Source: Chryseobacterium artocarpi
GTDB lineage: Bacteria; Bacteroidota; Bacteroidia; Flavobacteriales; Weeksellaceae
NCBI RefSeq assembly: GCF_001684975.1
Contig: NZ_MAYH01000048.1
Location: forward strand, 248,001 to 312,000
Reading direction: 5' to 3'
Length of the DNA stretch: 64,000 nt
The notes beneath the pieces were generated by a model. The model made no database searches. It saw only the letters and a program-made list of their open reading frames with translations, and had not been told where the DNA came from. This document shows positions 1 to 9,098 of this stretch, piece by piece. Every line of letters starts with the position of its first letter. The first letter of the stretch is position 1. The position numbers and the translations under genes were made by a program.

Positions 1-995
1 CTTTAATCTATAATAATGTGACCGGGTTACTCCCTGCAAGATTATTTAATCCTGATTATAGCTGGGAGAAAACGACCAAACTTGAGACTGCTTTGGAATT
101 AAGCTTTCTAAAAAACAGAATCAATTTCACGGGCGCATGGTACAGAAACCGTTCTTCCAACCAATTGGTAGGGATCCAGCTTCCCACAGTAACAGGCTTC
201 AGTTCTGTACTGGCAAACCTGGATGCAACTGTTGAAAACCGTGGTTTTGAATTTGAATTGAGCGCAAAACCGTTATCCGGAAGGGATTTCATGTGGCAAA
301 CAGACTTTAACATCAGTTTTCCAAAAAATAAGCTGCTTTCTTTTCCGGGACTGCAAGGATCTACTTATGCCAACCGGTATGTAATCGGGGAATCAACATC
401 CATCGTAAAACTATACCAGTATGAAGGCATTGATCCTGCTACAGGATTATACCGTTTCAAAGATTTTAACGGTGATGGTAAAATATCTTCACCTAACGAC
501 AATCAGATAATCGGCAACATTGATGTGCAGTATTTTGGAGGCTGGAGCAATACTATCAGATATAAAAACTGGGATATGTCCTTTCTTTTCCAGTTTGTCA
601 AGCAGGATAACTTCAACTATAACCGGAATATGCTTATTGCAGGAAGCCAGAGCAATCAACCATTAGAAGTATTGAACGTTTGGTCAGCGACCAATCCCAA
701 TGGCGCTTATATGCCCTATACTACCGGTGCTAACGGAACAAAATCAGCACTGCACACCTATTTCCAAAGCAGTACGGAATCAATTTCTGATGCTTCGTTC
801 ATACGCTTAAAAAACCTGCAGATAGGCTATTCCATTCCGTTACAATCAGATGTTCTCAGAAGTGTTAAAATTTATTTGCAGGGGCAAAACCTTTTGACCA
901 TCACCAACTATTACGGGATTGATCCTGAGTTTGTAACCGCAGGATACCTTCCACCGCTAAGAACCTATTCCTTTGGCGCACAAATTAACTTTTAA
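1..995 (+). CDS. SusC/RagA-type TonB-dependent outer membrane receptor, C-terminal part
   Basis: The reading frame is open from the left edge, so this is the 3' end of a larger gene. The visible residues have the SusC C-terminal pattern: a LFNPDYSWEKT segment, alternating beta strands with aromatic girdles, an Asn/Asp-rich FKDFNGDGKI calcium-like loop, and a final strand ending RTYSFGAQINF. SusC proteins are 22-strand barrels that import oligomers with a SusD lid. The SusD gene follows directly. The GTG at 18 is an internal valine, not a start. The substrate cannot be read from this part. The next genes (S9 peptidase, redox protein, peptide) suggest a peptide rather than a glycan, which is inference. 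Confidence 0.9.
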   Translation, partial: LIYNNVTGLLPARLFNPDYSWEKTTKLETALELSFLKNRINFTGAWYRNRSSNQLVGIQLPTVTGFSSVLANLDATVENRGFEFELSAKPLSGRDFMWQTDFNISFPKNKLLSFPGLQGSTYANRYVIGESTSIVKLYQYEGIDPATGLYRFKDFNGDGKISSPNDNQIIGNIDVQYFGGWSNTIRYKNWDMSFLFQFVKQDNFNYNRNMLIAGSQSNQPLEVLNVWSATNPNGAYMPYTTGANGTKSALHTYFQSSTESISDASFIRLKNLQIGYSIPLQSDVLRSVKIYLQGQNLLTITNYYGIDPEFVTAGYLPPLRTYSFGAQINF

Positions 996-1005
996 TAGTG
1001 TTATA

Positions 1006-2388
1006 ATGAAAACAATATATTTGAAATATAAATTATTTTTGATGTCGGGCCTTCTGCTTGTAGTTTCCTCATGTGAAAATCTCGTGGAAGTCGACATCCC
1101 TTCGAACCAGATCAGTACCCAGCTTGTATTTCAAGATGTACAGACTGCCAACGCAGCGCTTGCAGGATTGTATGCCGGACTTTGGGAAGATTCACCTGTA
1201 GCAGGTGGTGCAAGAGGCTCAGGTGCGCTTTTAGGAATCTATACTGATGATCTTGAAAGTTATGCATCCTCTGTGGTTAATGCAGAGTATGACCTTTATC
1301 AGAATATGCAGATCGATGATAATGTGGCAGTCTACGCTTACTGGACATCTGCGTATCAAAAAGTATATCAGGCCAATACTATTTTAGAAGGAATGGCTTC
1401 CACAACGTCGATCAGTGGCGCTGAGAAGCAGAGAATCAAAGGTGAAGCTCTTTTTATCAGGTCGTTGGTCTTGTTTTATCTTCAGCAGACTTTTGGCAAT
1501 ATTCCTTATCCGATCTCAACGGATTATGAAATCAACCGAAATATATCAAAAATAACGGCAGCTGCTGCATTGCAAAGACTTGAGGATGATCTTAAAGAAG
1601 CTATTCCGCTGTTATCCGACCAGTATAGGGAATCGGAAAGAATTGTGGTCAATCGGAAGGCCGCAGAATTTCTTTTAGCAAAGATTCTGATGTCCGAAAA
1701 TAAATGGAATGACGCTGAAATTTTATTAAGAGGCATCGTAACAAGTCCCCTTTATCAATTTGAATCTGACCTTTCTAAAGTATTTCTTAAAAGCGGAAAA
1801 CATATTTTATTTCAGTTAAAACCAAAAAATGCTGTCGATCCGACGAAAGAGGCGACACTGTATTATTTTGCGAACGCTGCACCTTCTGTCTATTCGCTAT
1901 CATTAGAATTGGTCAACAGTTTTACTTCCGGTGACTTAAGAAAATCGCAATGGATCACTCCTGTAAGCTTTAATCAGACTACGAAGTACCGTTCATCCAA
2001 ATACAAGGTTATCAGTAATAACAGTACCGAATACTCCATCGTATTCAGACTGGAGGAAGTGTATTTACTACTTGCGGAAGCGCTCGCACAACAGAATAAA
2101 CTGACCGAAACACTTCCGTTTATTAATGCCACACGGCAAAGGGCGGGTTTAGTAGGTTTATCAGGAACAATAACAAAAGAAACGCTCTTAGCCGAAATCC
2201 TGTCAGAAAATAGAAAGGAGTTTTTTGCAGAAATGGGGCTTCGTTTTATGACTTTAAAAAGAAGGGGATTATTAGGTACTCTAATTTTGGTAAAGCCTAA
2301 CTTTAAAAGTTACCATGCCTCTTGGCCGATACCGCAAAAGGAATTACTGTTGAACAACAATCTAAATCCTCAGAATGAAGGTTATTAG
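1006..2388 (+). CDS. SusD/RagB family outer membrane lipoprotein
   Basis: 460 residues. The ATG at 1006 is preferred over an upstream in-frame start at 973 because it gives a clean lipoprotein signal (MKTIYLKY..., lipobox LVVSSC). SusD features include the helical TPR-like N-terminal half with a QVYQANTILEG-type helix, the GEALFIRSLVLFYLQQTFGNIPY segment typical of the family, and a C-terminal region with LLLAEALAQ and RQRAGL. It is the surface lid of the SusC transporter just upstream (10-base gap). Its last codons overlap the start of the S9 peptidase gene by 14 bases, so the three are translated as one operon. Substrate unknown. Confidence 0.92.
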   Translation: MKTIYLKYKLFLMSGLLLVVSSCENLVEVDIPSNQISTQLVFQDVQTANAALAGLYAGLWEDSPVAGGARGSGALLGIYTDDLESYASSVVNAEYDLYQNMQIDDNVAVYAYWTSAYQKVYQANTILEGMASTTSISGAEKQRIKGEALFIRSLVLFYLQQTFGNIPYPISTDYEINRNISKITAAAALQRLEDDLKEAIPLLSDQYRESERIVVNRKAAEFLLAKILMSENKWNDAEILLRGIVTSPLYQFESDLSKVFLKSGKHILFQLKPKNAVDPTKEATLYYFANAAPSVYSLSLELVNSFTSGDLRKSQWITPVSFNQTTKYRSSKYKVISNNSTEYSIVFRLEEVYLLLAEALAQQNKLTETLPFINATRQRAGLVGLSGTITKETLLAEILSENRKEFFAEMGLRFMTLKRRGLLGTLILVKPNFKSYHASWPIPQKELLLNNNLNPQNEGY

Positions 2389-4900
2389 ACATCTGTTGAT
2401 TGTAATCTTAATACTGCTGCAGGGGTTCTATTATATTTCTGCAGCATATAGTGATTCACCCAATATCAATATAAATCCAACGAATAGGAACAATGACTTA
2501 CATTATTCCGTAAGTATTGTGGGAAATTCTGAAAATCTTAAATGGATGGTGCTGAGGAAATGGTATTATAAAAATAGTGACAGCACGCTTGTTTTCAGCC
2601 GTGCAAGTAATCAAAAGCCAGTTTTAAATCTTTATAAGATGACCGATTTTAAATTTATAAATGAGGATCATCTGCTTGCATTTGGGAATGGAAATGCAGA
2701 ATATTATGATTTGAAGTCAATGTCTTTGAAAAAATATGAAAATGTTATTCAGACCTCTACCCTGAAGATGAATGGGGAGCATATGCTTTATGCCATTCTT
2801 CAAAAAGATGGTCATCTGTTGATTTGCACAAAAGACAGTAAGATAATTTACCAACTTGATGGGATTCATAGTTTTCAAGCAATTGACAATAATGGTTTTA
2901 TCGCCAATCAGTATACCTCGGGGCAGTCGAACCTCATAAAGATTACTCCATCGGATCTCAAAACAATTTATACTACAGAAAAAAAAGTTGAGTCAGTAGT
3001 TTTTAGCAGTGATAAGCAATATATTTTAATACGAACTCGTTCGACGACGTCAGATTTAGATGCTGTCAATCTCAAGACAAATCATCTTTCAAAAATTCGA
3101 GTCAGTGCAATCATAAGAGATTTTGATGAAATTGAAATATCTGCGATAAGTAAAGAATCGTATCTCATTCAGACCCGCAAAAAAATTTTACCTGATCGTA
3201 CATCGCCAGAGATATGGTATGGGAACGAATCCAATATAAAATCAATATACAAAGGAAAATTGAATAAGATATTTTTCATTTGGGATGCTGATAATAACAG
3301 ATTGGAAAAACTGGAATCGACACCTGATGAAGTTTTTGTTGCTTTTAATAATTCGAATTACCTATTAAAATATGATCCTAATCTTAGGCATAATTATACG
3401 GAACAGATTCCAACAGTACAATTAAAGCTTTACAGCATTTCTACAAAAAAAGAAATAATCTTAAGTACTTGCACAGGCATAAATTATAAGTCACCAGAAA
3501 TAATATACAATTCAGAGGGTCGTTATATCATGGGAAGTGATGATCATAAATACTGGAATTTATGGGATTTAAAAACGATGTCCACAATAAAAATTAACCG
3601 TGAAAACCTCAAAACACCGTTTTTCACACCGGATAATCAGCACATTTATTTTGACAGCAAGGAAGGTCTATGTCGTTATGATATTACATTAAAAAAACTT
3701 TCATCATTAGAAGCGGTAGAAAACAGTTTGGAGACCAAAATCTTAAATGGTGATGCAGATCGACAGTTCAACGAGTATTACTTTGCGATGCACACAATCA
3801 ATCCTAATAAGCCACTGCTGATTAGGAATTATGATTTTTATAATAATGAAGTCAATTATGATGTATTGATAAAAGGGAAAATAAAGCATATCATACCAAT
3901 AACTAAAAATAGAATTACAGACTTTGTCTGGAATCCTTCATTAGATCAATACATTTATCTTGAAGAAAATCACAATTTTCCAACCAGTTTATTTATCCAA
4001 ACAAGAAAAGAAGAGAAAAAAAAGATTTTTCAGTCTAATCCCAATGATCATTTAGCTTCCACTCTGAAATCAGAAATTATCAGATATAAAAATAGCACTG
4101 GAAGGGATTTGCAGGGAACTTTATATTATCCTGCATACTTTAATTCTGAAAAAAAATATCCGATGGTTGTTAAAATTTATCAGATACAACGGTACAAAAC
4201 CAATGAGTATATGGTAAGTGGTAACGCCAGTTATGTTGCATTTGACAAAAGAGCATTACTTGAAAGTGGATATTTTGTTTTCGAGCCAGACATAGCGTAC
4301 GGAAATGAGGGTACAGGATATGGTGCTTTGAATTGTGTCAACACGGCAATGGATTCTATTCAGGGCAATAAAAACATAAACTTTTCAAAGGTTGCATTAA
4401 TTGGACATTCTCATGGCGGATACAGTACAAATTTTATTGCAACGCATTCCAATCGATTTGCAACGTACATATCAGGTGCTGGGAACAGCGATATTGTCAG
4501 GTCTTATTTTTCATACAACAGAAATTTCAACAGTCCTTTCTATTTTCAATTTGAATCAGGACAGTATCAGATGCCACCATTTTCAGAGAACAAAGATCTA
4601 TATTTCAAGAATAATCCGATTCACTACGTTGAAAATGTTGATGTTCCAATTTTGCTTTGGGCAGGAAAGAAAGACGAGAATATTTTTTGGGAGCAAGTTC
4701 AGGAGTTTTATATTGGATTGAAAAGAAACTCCAAAGATGTGATTGCCTTATTCTACCCTGATGTTGGGCATGATTTAGGTAGAGAAACATGGCAAAAAGA
4801 AGATATGCACCGCCGTTCGATGGAATGGCTGAATTACTTTTTGAAAGATAAAACAGACGTAGAATGGATCAAAAGGCAAATGAGTAAATCTAAGTTTTAA
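2375..4900 (+). CDS. S9 family prolyl oligopeptidase-like serine peptidase, secreted
   Basis: 841 residues with an N-terminal hydrophobic signal segment (about residues 5-25). The N-terminal two thirds resembles a beta-propeller. The C-terminal alpha/beta hydrolase holds the nucleophile in GHSHGG (Ser679), an Asp in AGKKDEN (Asp767) and a His in DVGHD (His799), in the S9 order. S9 propeller enzymes cleave short peptides, often after proline, and exclude folded proteins. The start lies inside the SusD gene, so it is co-translated with the receptor pair. A peptidase paired with SusCD suggests handling of an imported or exported peptide. The true substrate is unknown, and dipeptidyl-peptidase or acylaminoacyl-peptidase activity is also possible. 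Confidence 0.88.
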   Translation: MKVIRHLLIVILILLQGFYYISAAYSDSPNININPTNRNNDLHYSVSIVGNSENLKWMVLRKWYYKNSDSTLVFSRASNQKPVLNLYKMTDFKFINEDHLLAFGNGNAEYYDLKSMSLKKYENVIQTSTLKMNGEHMLYAILQKDGHLLICTKDSKIIYQLDGIHSFQAIDNNGFIANQYTSGQSNLIKITPSDLKTIYTTEKKVESVVFSSDKQYILIRTRSTTSDLDAVNLKTNHLSKIRVSAIIRDFDEIEISAISKESYLIQTRKKILPDRTSPEIWYGNESNIKSIYKGKLNKIFFIWDADNNRLEKLESTPDEVFVAFNNSNYLLKYDPNLRHNYTEQIPTVQLKLYSISTKKEIILSTCTGINYKSPEIIYNSEGRYIMGSDDHKYWNLWDLKTMSTIKINRENLKTPFFTPDNQHIYFDSKEGLCRYDITLKKLSSLEAVENSLETKILNGDADRQFNEYYFAMHTINPNKPLLIRNYDFYNNEVNYDVLIKGKIKHIIPITKNRITDFVWNPSLDQYIYLEENHNFPTSLFIQTRKEEKKKIFQSNPNDHLASTLKSEIIRYKNSTGRDLQGTLYYPAYFNSEKKYPMVVKIYQIQRYKTNEYMVSGNASYVAFDKRALLESGYFVFEPDIAYGNEGTGYGALNCVNTAMDSIQGNKNINFSKVALIGHSHGGYSTNFIATHSNRFATYISGAGNSDIVRSYFSYNRNFNSPFYFQFESGQYQMPPFSENKDLYFKNNPIHYVENVDVPILLWAGKKDENIFWEQVQEFYIGLKRNSKDVIALFYPDVGHDLGRETWQKEDMHRRSMEWLNYFLKDKTDVEWIKRQMSKSKF

Positions 4901-4923
4901 TGATCAATTAATAATAAAAAAAG

Positions 4924-4945
4924 AAAGGATGCCGAGGCATCCTTT
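4924..4945 (-). terminator. Rho-independent terminator between converging operons
   Basis: Ten-base perfect arms AAAGGATGCC / GGCATCCTTT with a 2-base centre. On the minus strand the stem is followed by CTTTTTTT, so it mainly ends the minus-strand set. It also lies just after the plus-strand S9 gene and may act in both directions. Confidence 0.8.
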
Positions 4946-4954
4946 CCCATTTAC

Positions 4955-5212
4955 TTAAGGGTTGGTAACAATTTCAAACAACTCATCCCCGCACATTGAA
5001 TCTTCCAGTTGATGTAATTGCTGACCATTGTAAGTACAAACTATGTTTCCACTTGTTTCACAGCTTTTAGGTGTGATCACACACGCAGGCTCGCCTGCAT
5101 TTCCAAATCTGTAACCTGATACAACAGCTTTGCTGCTATCAGTTTTTTTTGCTGCAAAAGCAGCTCCCGTAGCCATTAACATAACGACTGCCGGCATAAT
5201 GAACTTTTTCAT
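4955..5212 (-). CDS. small secreted four-Cys peptide, DUF6520-like
   Basis: 85 residues. It has a signal peptide (MKKFIMPAVVMLMATGAAFA) and then a mature part of about 65 residues. The mature part has four cysteines in the pattern PACVITPKSC, IVCTYNG, SMCGD. I recognise the type as the small DUF6520-like proteins common in Chryseobacterium; its function is unknown. An even number of Cys and the adjacent MauE-like gene suggest a disulfide-bonded exported peptide, which is inference. It is the last gene of the minus-strand set, 49 bases after the MauE-like gene and just before the terminator. Confidence 0.75.
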   Translation of the reverse strand: MKKFIMPAVVMLMATGAAFAAKKTDSSKAVVSGYRFGNAGEPACVITPKSCETSGNIVCTYNGQQLHQLEDSMCGDELFEIVTNP

Positions 5213-5261
5213 GATAAAAATGTTTATTGATGTGCCTACTCTAATAGGTTTTCGGCTTCCC

Positions 5262-6752
5262 CTATTTATTTATAATACTTGAAAGATTATTTCGGTAACG
5301 GTAAGAAATTAGTTCGGAACTGGTTAAAACATAAATTCTATCTTTGGTAGCCAACAGACCTGTCAATTTTTCACCTTTGTTATGAGGGATATAAAAACTA
5401 GCGATATATTGTTTTTTTTCGAAGTTATATATATCAATAGCCCAAGAGGATTTCCAACGTTTCTCGGATTCATTCTTTCCGATTAAATCAGATTGATTTA
5501 AAAGTAATTTGTTTACAGATGCTTGAAGTTTATTGACTTTAAATGGAGGTGCATTCATTTTTGTTCTTCCATCTGCTAAAGTTTTTGTCTGGATTTTGGC
5601 TACTGATGTAGTATCAATTGTATTTTGTGTGCTTAAAATGTTTAGATTTTCATCCATCAGAATAAACTGATTCCGATAAATATAAGTATAGATTAAATAA
5701 GCATTTTGTCGAGAACTAATTAAGTTTCCGTCAGAATCAAAAATACCATCAGCCTGCTTTGTTATGATTTCCGGATGCATAACCGCTTTTTCTCTAGAAT
5801 CATACTTCTGGATTCCCAGGGTAAAAGACTTTGTTTTTGCACTGATTGTTCTAAATACAAATCGGGTACTATCTATAGGAATAAATTGATTAAAATAAAC
5901 CTGTCTATAACTTACAGTTTTTGCAGAAGATTGATTAAATCTCCCCATATAGATGATAGGAACGCTTCCATCTGAAAAATAATAATAGTTATCTTTTACG
6001 GTCAATCTTAACCTCTTAAAAGAATAATCATAGGAATCCAGACCAACTTTTAGATTCTCCACTTTTCTTAAATCCGATCCTATAATTTTAATTTGGAGCG
6101 GCGAGGTTATATCCCCAAGAAATATACTGTCTGAATTATTACCCGCAAAATAATAGAACTGATGATCTAAAGAAACACGGTTGTCTTCAAAAAGAGCATT
6201 TGGAAAATATCTTCTTGTAAAATTATTTTCATTTTTTATAGTATATTCTGAAGAATAAAAAAGATAAACAACGACAGATGTGCTGGCGATACTTATGGCT
6301 ACAATATTTAAAGAATAATGAAGTATCTTTTTCATTTTGTCATACTCAACTAGAAGAATACTTGTTAATGCAAGCAGAATACAACCCAAATTAAAAAATA
6401 GATGCTCTGTCCATCCCAATTTTTCGAGAATACCACCACAGGAGCAAGGTATGAAATCACTGAAATTAAGAATAAGATAAATATAGATTGTGAACGATAT
6501 CATTATTGCTAAAGAGCAATAAAGTCCTAGAAGACGAGAATAAGGAATTACAAGAAGTAATGCAAAAAATAGTTCCGCGATAATTACAGCATAAGAAATG
6601 TATCCAGCATAAGCACTTAAAAGGGGTGATTGTGCAATCTGAACTTGGAAATTCTCAAAGTCCAAAAGTTTGCTAACACTCGCATAGCAAAAAAGTAGAA
6701 TAAAAAAGTACGCCGTAATGGTTGGCATAAGATGGTAGATTGATTTTTTCAT
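5262..6752 (-). CDS. MauE/DoxX-type redox membrane protein with large C-terminal domain
   Basis: 496 residues. The first ~150 hold four predicted membrane helices with a CSCGG motif (Cys103, Cys105) in the loop after helix 3, followed by LEKLGWTEHLFFN, as in MauE/DoxX-like redox proteins that help form disulfides. A further helix lies near 140-165. After it comes a ~330-residue strand-rich domain, perhaps a periplasmic beta-propeller, that I do not recognise. MauE family members are usually much shorter, so the C-terminal domain is an addition. It sits between a small lipoprotein and the four-Cys peptide, which makes the peptide its most likely substrate (inference). Confidence 0.72.
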   Translation of the reverse strand: MKKSIYHLMPTITAYFFILLFCYASVSKLLDFENFQVQIAQSPLLSAYAGYISYAVIIAELFFALLLVIPYSRLLGLYCSLAIMISFTIYIYLILNFSDFIPCSCGGILEKLGWTEHLFFNLGCILLALTSILLVEYDKMKKILHYSLNIVAISIASTSVVVYLFYSSEYTIKNENNFTRRYFPNALFEDNRVSLDHQFYYFAGNNSDSIFLGDITSPLQIKIIGSDLRKVENLKVGLDSYDYSFKRLRLTVKDNYYYFSDGSVPIIYMGRFNQSSAKTVSYRQVYFNQFIPIDSTRFVFRTISAKTKSFTLGIQKYDSREKAVMHPEIITKQADGIFDSDGNLISSRQNAYLIYTYIYRNQFILMDENLNILSTQNTIDTTSVAKIQTKTLADGRTKMNAPPFKVNKLQASVNKLLLNQSDLIGKNESEKRWKSSWAIDIYNFEKKQYIASFYIPHNKGEKLTGLLATKDRIYVLTSSELISYRYRNNLSSIINK

Positions 6753-6907
6753 GGTTAAAAAAGTATTTAATTAAAAACTTTAAACTCAAAATCTGTCCAC
6801 TCTTCATAACCTTCTTCGTAATTATTAGAAGATTTCCCTATACCCGATCTAACGTCGTTGGCTGGATATTATACTTGGAGGTATAGGGAATCTTTTTATC
6901 ATTTATT
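6753..6907 (-). promoter_or_regulatory. intercistronic gap with an imperfect inverted repeat
   Basis: The 155-base gap between lipoprotein and MauE genes contains GATTTCCCTATACC (6831-6844) and GGTATAGGGAATC (6880-6892), complementary apart from one extra T, around a 35-base centre. In the minus-strand transcript this would form a hairpin. The T-run (6893-6897) follows only on the plus strand, so a simple minus-strand terminator is not supported. A readable frame of about 30 codons on the minus strand has no start codon and may be gene debris. Confidence 0.45.
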
Positions 6908-7114
6908 TTAGTGTTTCCAGTCTTGTCCATCCTTAACAGGAGGATCTTTCTCGAACTCGAGATCTACTTTTTGGTTAGTAGAATCAGCTGATCTCTTACT
7001 TTCATTTGCAACTTTAGATAATTCAAAATTGCCATCTAATTGCTCATCCGATTGTCTGCAACTTTGGATGCTTAGCCCCATAATAAGACATAAAAATGGG
7101 ATAACTCTCTTCAT
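6908..7114 (-). CDS. small lipoprotein of unknown function
   Basis: 68 residues with a short signal and lipobox (MGLSIQSC), so the mature protein starts at Cys19 and has about 50 residues. It is polar and Lys/Asp/Glu rich and ends with a Pro-Pro-Gly-Trp type tail (DPPVKDGQDWKH). I associate this type of C-terminus with small Chryseobacterium lipoproteins next to MauE-like genes, but no function is known to me. It is the first gene of the minus-strand set, behind a good Bacteroidetes promoter and opposite the TPR/AraC regulator gene. It could be a second exported peptide or a partner of the MauE-like protein. Confidence 0.7.
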   Translation of the reverse strand: MKRVIPFLCLIMGLSIQSCRQSDEQLDGNFELSKVANESKRSADSTNQKVDLEFEKDPPVKDGQDWKH

Positions 7115-7170
7115 AATTTCAAAATTTATTAATTATTATCCCGGCCGGTTTTTCTTAGAATTCTTGAGAC

Positions 7171-7203
7171 CAAAGGTATTGGCATTGAGTACGTTCGACC
7201 AAA
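7171..7203 (-). promoter_or_regulatory. Bacteroidetes-type promoter for the lipoprotein/MauE/peptide set
   Basis: Read on the minus strand: TTTG (7203-7200), 21 bases, then TACCTTTG (7178-7171), matching the -33 TTTG and -7 TAnnTTTG consensus. About 55 bases of leader follow before the ATG at 7114. Confidence 0.6.
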
Positions 7204-7356
7204 CAATTGTTGGCAGGCTTTAAAAAGCAAGACGTCGTGATTTATAAAGCACGACAACTAAAAATAACTAAAGTGGCTCATAATCAGTTATTTTTAATAA
7301 TAATTAAATATCTTGATAGAATATTGTTAAAGAAGCCATTTTCTATATATTTTACA

Positions 7357-7364
7357 TAAATTTG
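7357..7364 (+). promoter_or_regulatory. possible -7 box for the TPR/AraC regulator gene
   Basis: TAAATTTG fits TAnnTTTG and lies 27 bases before the ATG at 7392. A matching TTTG box at the usual distance is not evident, so the match is weaker than the divergent promoter. Confidence 0.4.
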
Positions 7365-7391
7365 GCGCATTTTAATCGATAGCTAACAACC

Positions 7392-9098
7392 ATGCCTAAA
7401 GGATTTTCAGTCATTTTTCTATTTTTTTCACTTTTCCTCTCTGCACTTGAAAAGGAAAGACAAGACTATGGAACTATTCGAAAAACTTATGAAAATCTTC
7501 TAAAAAATGATGAGAGGGCTATGCCTTTCGTGAATAAATACATCAGAAAAGCTAAAAAAGAGAAAGATTTTGAACATTTGACACAGGGCTATCGAGATGC
7601 AGTGTTCTTTATTAAGAATGAAGAAAAAAAATTGATCTATTCAGACAGTATGATCTATGCTGCATTAAAGTCTAGAGACAATGACCTTATTGGTTTGGCA
7701 TATTTAGGAAAGGGTATCATCTATTATTTTAATTATAAGAAATTTGATGATGCATTGAATGAATACTTAAAAGCCTATGAACATTTAAAAAATACAGATG
7801 ATGAGTATTTAAAATACAAAGTAATTTATCATATGGGAGTGGTAAAAAGCTATCTTGGATACTTTTCAGAATCCAAAGATCACTTTGAGGAGTGTCTTAA
7901 GTTCTTTAGTAATAAATCTGGAAAGAAGCTACATCCAAACGAAGTATTTAATAATAAACGAGGATATTTTAATACCTTACATCAACTAATTATATGTCAT
8001 AGAAATCTTAAAAACTATGCGGTGGCTGATAGTCTTTTAGATGTCGGATTAAGAGAAATTGTTGGTAAAGAAGAATTTAGATTAGAAAAAAGTTACTTCT
8101 TAAAATGCAAGGGAATTTCGGAATATAATCATCAGAATTACAAAGGTGCAATCGATATACTTAATAAAGCAATTCCGGAAATATTAAAAGTTAATGACTT
8201 CGCAACACTCTCACTCATATATTCATATTTAGGTAGAAGTTACTATAAAGTCGATAGAGATAAAGAGAGAGCATTAAATTACTTTAAAAAAGTAGACACC
8301 ATATTTAACAAACAGAATTTCATACTCCCTGAAACACGTAGTAACTATGAAATTCTTATAAATTTTTACAGAAAGCAAAAGAACACGGAAAAGGAACTGC
8401 TATATACGAAGCAATTACTATCTGTAGATAGCCTATTAGGAAAGGAATTTAACTTTTTGACTTCTCGGATTCATAAGGAGTATGATACGAAATCACTTCT
8501 GGACAAAAGGGATGTTTTGGAAAGAAAAAACTTTTTCACTTGGTTATTGGTAATCTTTTTTATATGCTTGTCAGCAATATTTTTAACGTTATATATTTTC
8601 AAGTATAAAAAGAATAAGCAGATGATTATAAAATATCATGCCCTTCAAAAAAAACTTGAAAAGCGGCACATTGAAAGTAAAGAGGAACCTACTTTCAGCG
8701 AGGAAAAACAATCAATCATTAGCCAGGAAATATATAATGATCTTGTTTCAAAATTTAAAAAATTTGAGGAAAAGGAAGAATTTACCACTATTGGATTAAC
8801 ATTAAATCTTCTTGCTGCACAATTTAATACTAATACAACATATCTTTCGACGTTCATTAATGAGACAAAAGGCGTAAATTTCAAAAACTACCTCAATGGT
8901 CTTCGCATTGATTACATAACGAACTTATTGAACACCGATCGAAAGTACCTTAATTTCACTTTTGATGCATTAGCAGAAAAATGTGGAATTGCCACTCGTC
9001 AGAATTTTTCAGATTTATTTTATGAAATTAATGGAATACGTCCAAAAGATTTTATCAAAAAGAAGAAAGAAGAGCAGAAAAACAATGATGTTAAATAG
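7392..9098 (+). CDS. membrane TPR protein with C-terminal AraC-type DNA-binding domain
   Basis: 568 residues. It has an N-terminal hydrophobic segment, TPR-like helical repeats over about residues 50-350 (for example YFNYKKFDDALNEYLKAYE), one membrane helix at about 381-402, a short coiled linker, and a C-terminal AraC-type domain (about 450-560, with LAEKCGIATRQNFSDLFYEINGIRP as second helix-turn-helix and the family-typical end). This one-protein membrane sensor/regulator layout is frequent in Flavobacteria. The divergent position relative to the lipoprotein/MauE/peptide set suggests that it controls that set in response to a periplasmic signal, perhaps the peptide. That is inference. Confidence 0.8.
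   Translation: MPKGFSVIFLFFSLFLSALEKERQDYGTIRKTYENLLKNDERAMPFVNKYIRKAKKEKDFEHLTQGYRDAVFFIKNEEKKLIYSDSMIYAALKSRDNDLIGLAYLGKGIIYYFNYKKFDDALNEYLKAYEHLKNTDDEYLKYKVIYHMGVVKSYLGYFSESKDHFEECLKFFSNKSGKKLHPNEVFNNKRGYFNTLHQLIICHRNLKNYAVADSLLDVGLREIVGKEEFRLEKSYFLKCKGISEYNHQNYKGAIDILNKAIPEILKVNDFATLSLIYSYLGRSYYKVDRDKERALNYFKKVDTIFNKQNFILPETRSNYEILINFYRKQKNTEKELLYTKQLLSVDSLLGKEFNFLTSRIHKEYDTKSLLDKRDVLERKNFFTWLLVIFFICLSAIFLTLYIFKYKKNKQMIIKYHALQKKLEKRHIESKEEPTFSEEKQSIISQEIYNDLVSKFKKFEEKEEFTTIGLTLNLLAAQFNTNTTYLSTFINETKGVNFKNYLNGLRIDYITNLLNTDRKYLNFTFDALAEKCGIATRQNFSDLFYEINGIRPKDFIKKKKEEQKNNDVK

Noticed and set aside
6753..6907. Short peptide gene in the gap before the MauE-like gene
   Set aside because: The about 30-codon minus-strand frame has no start codon after its upstream stop, so it is at most a remnant.
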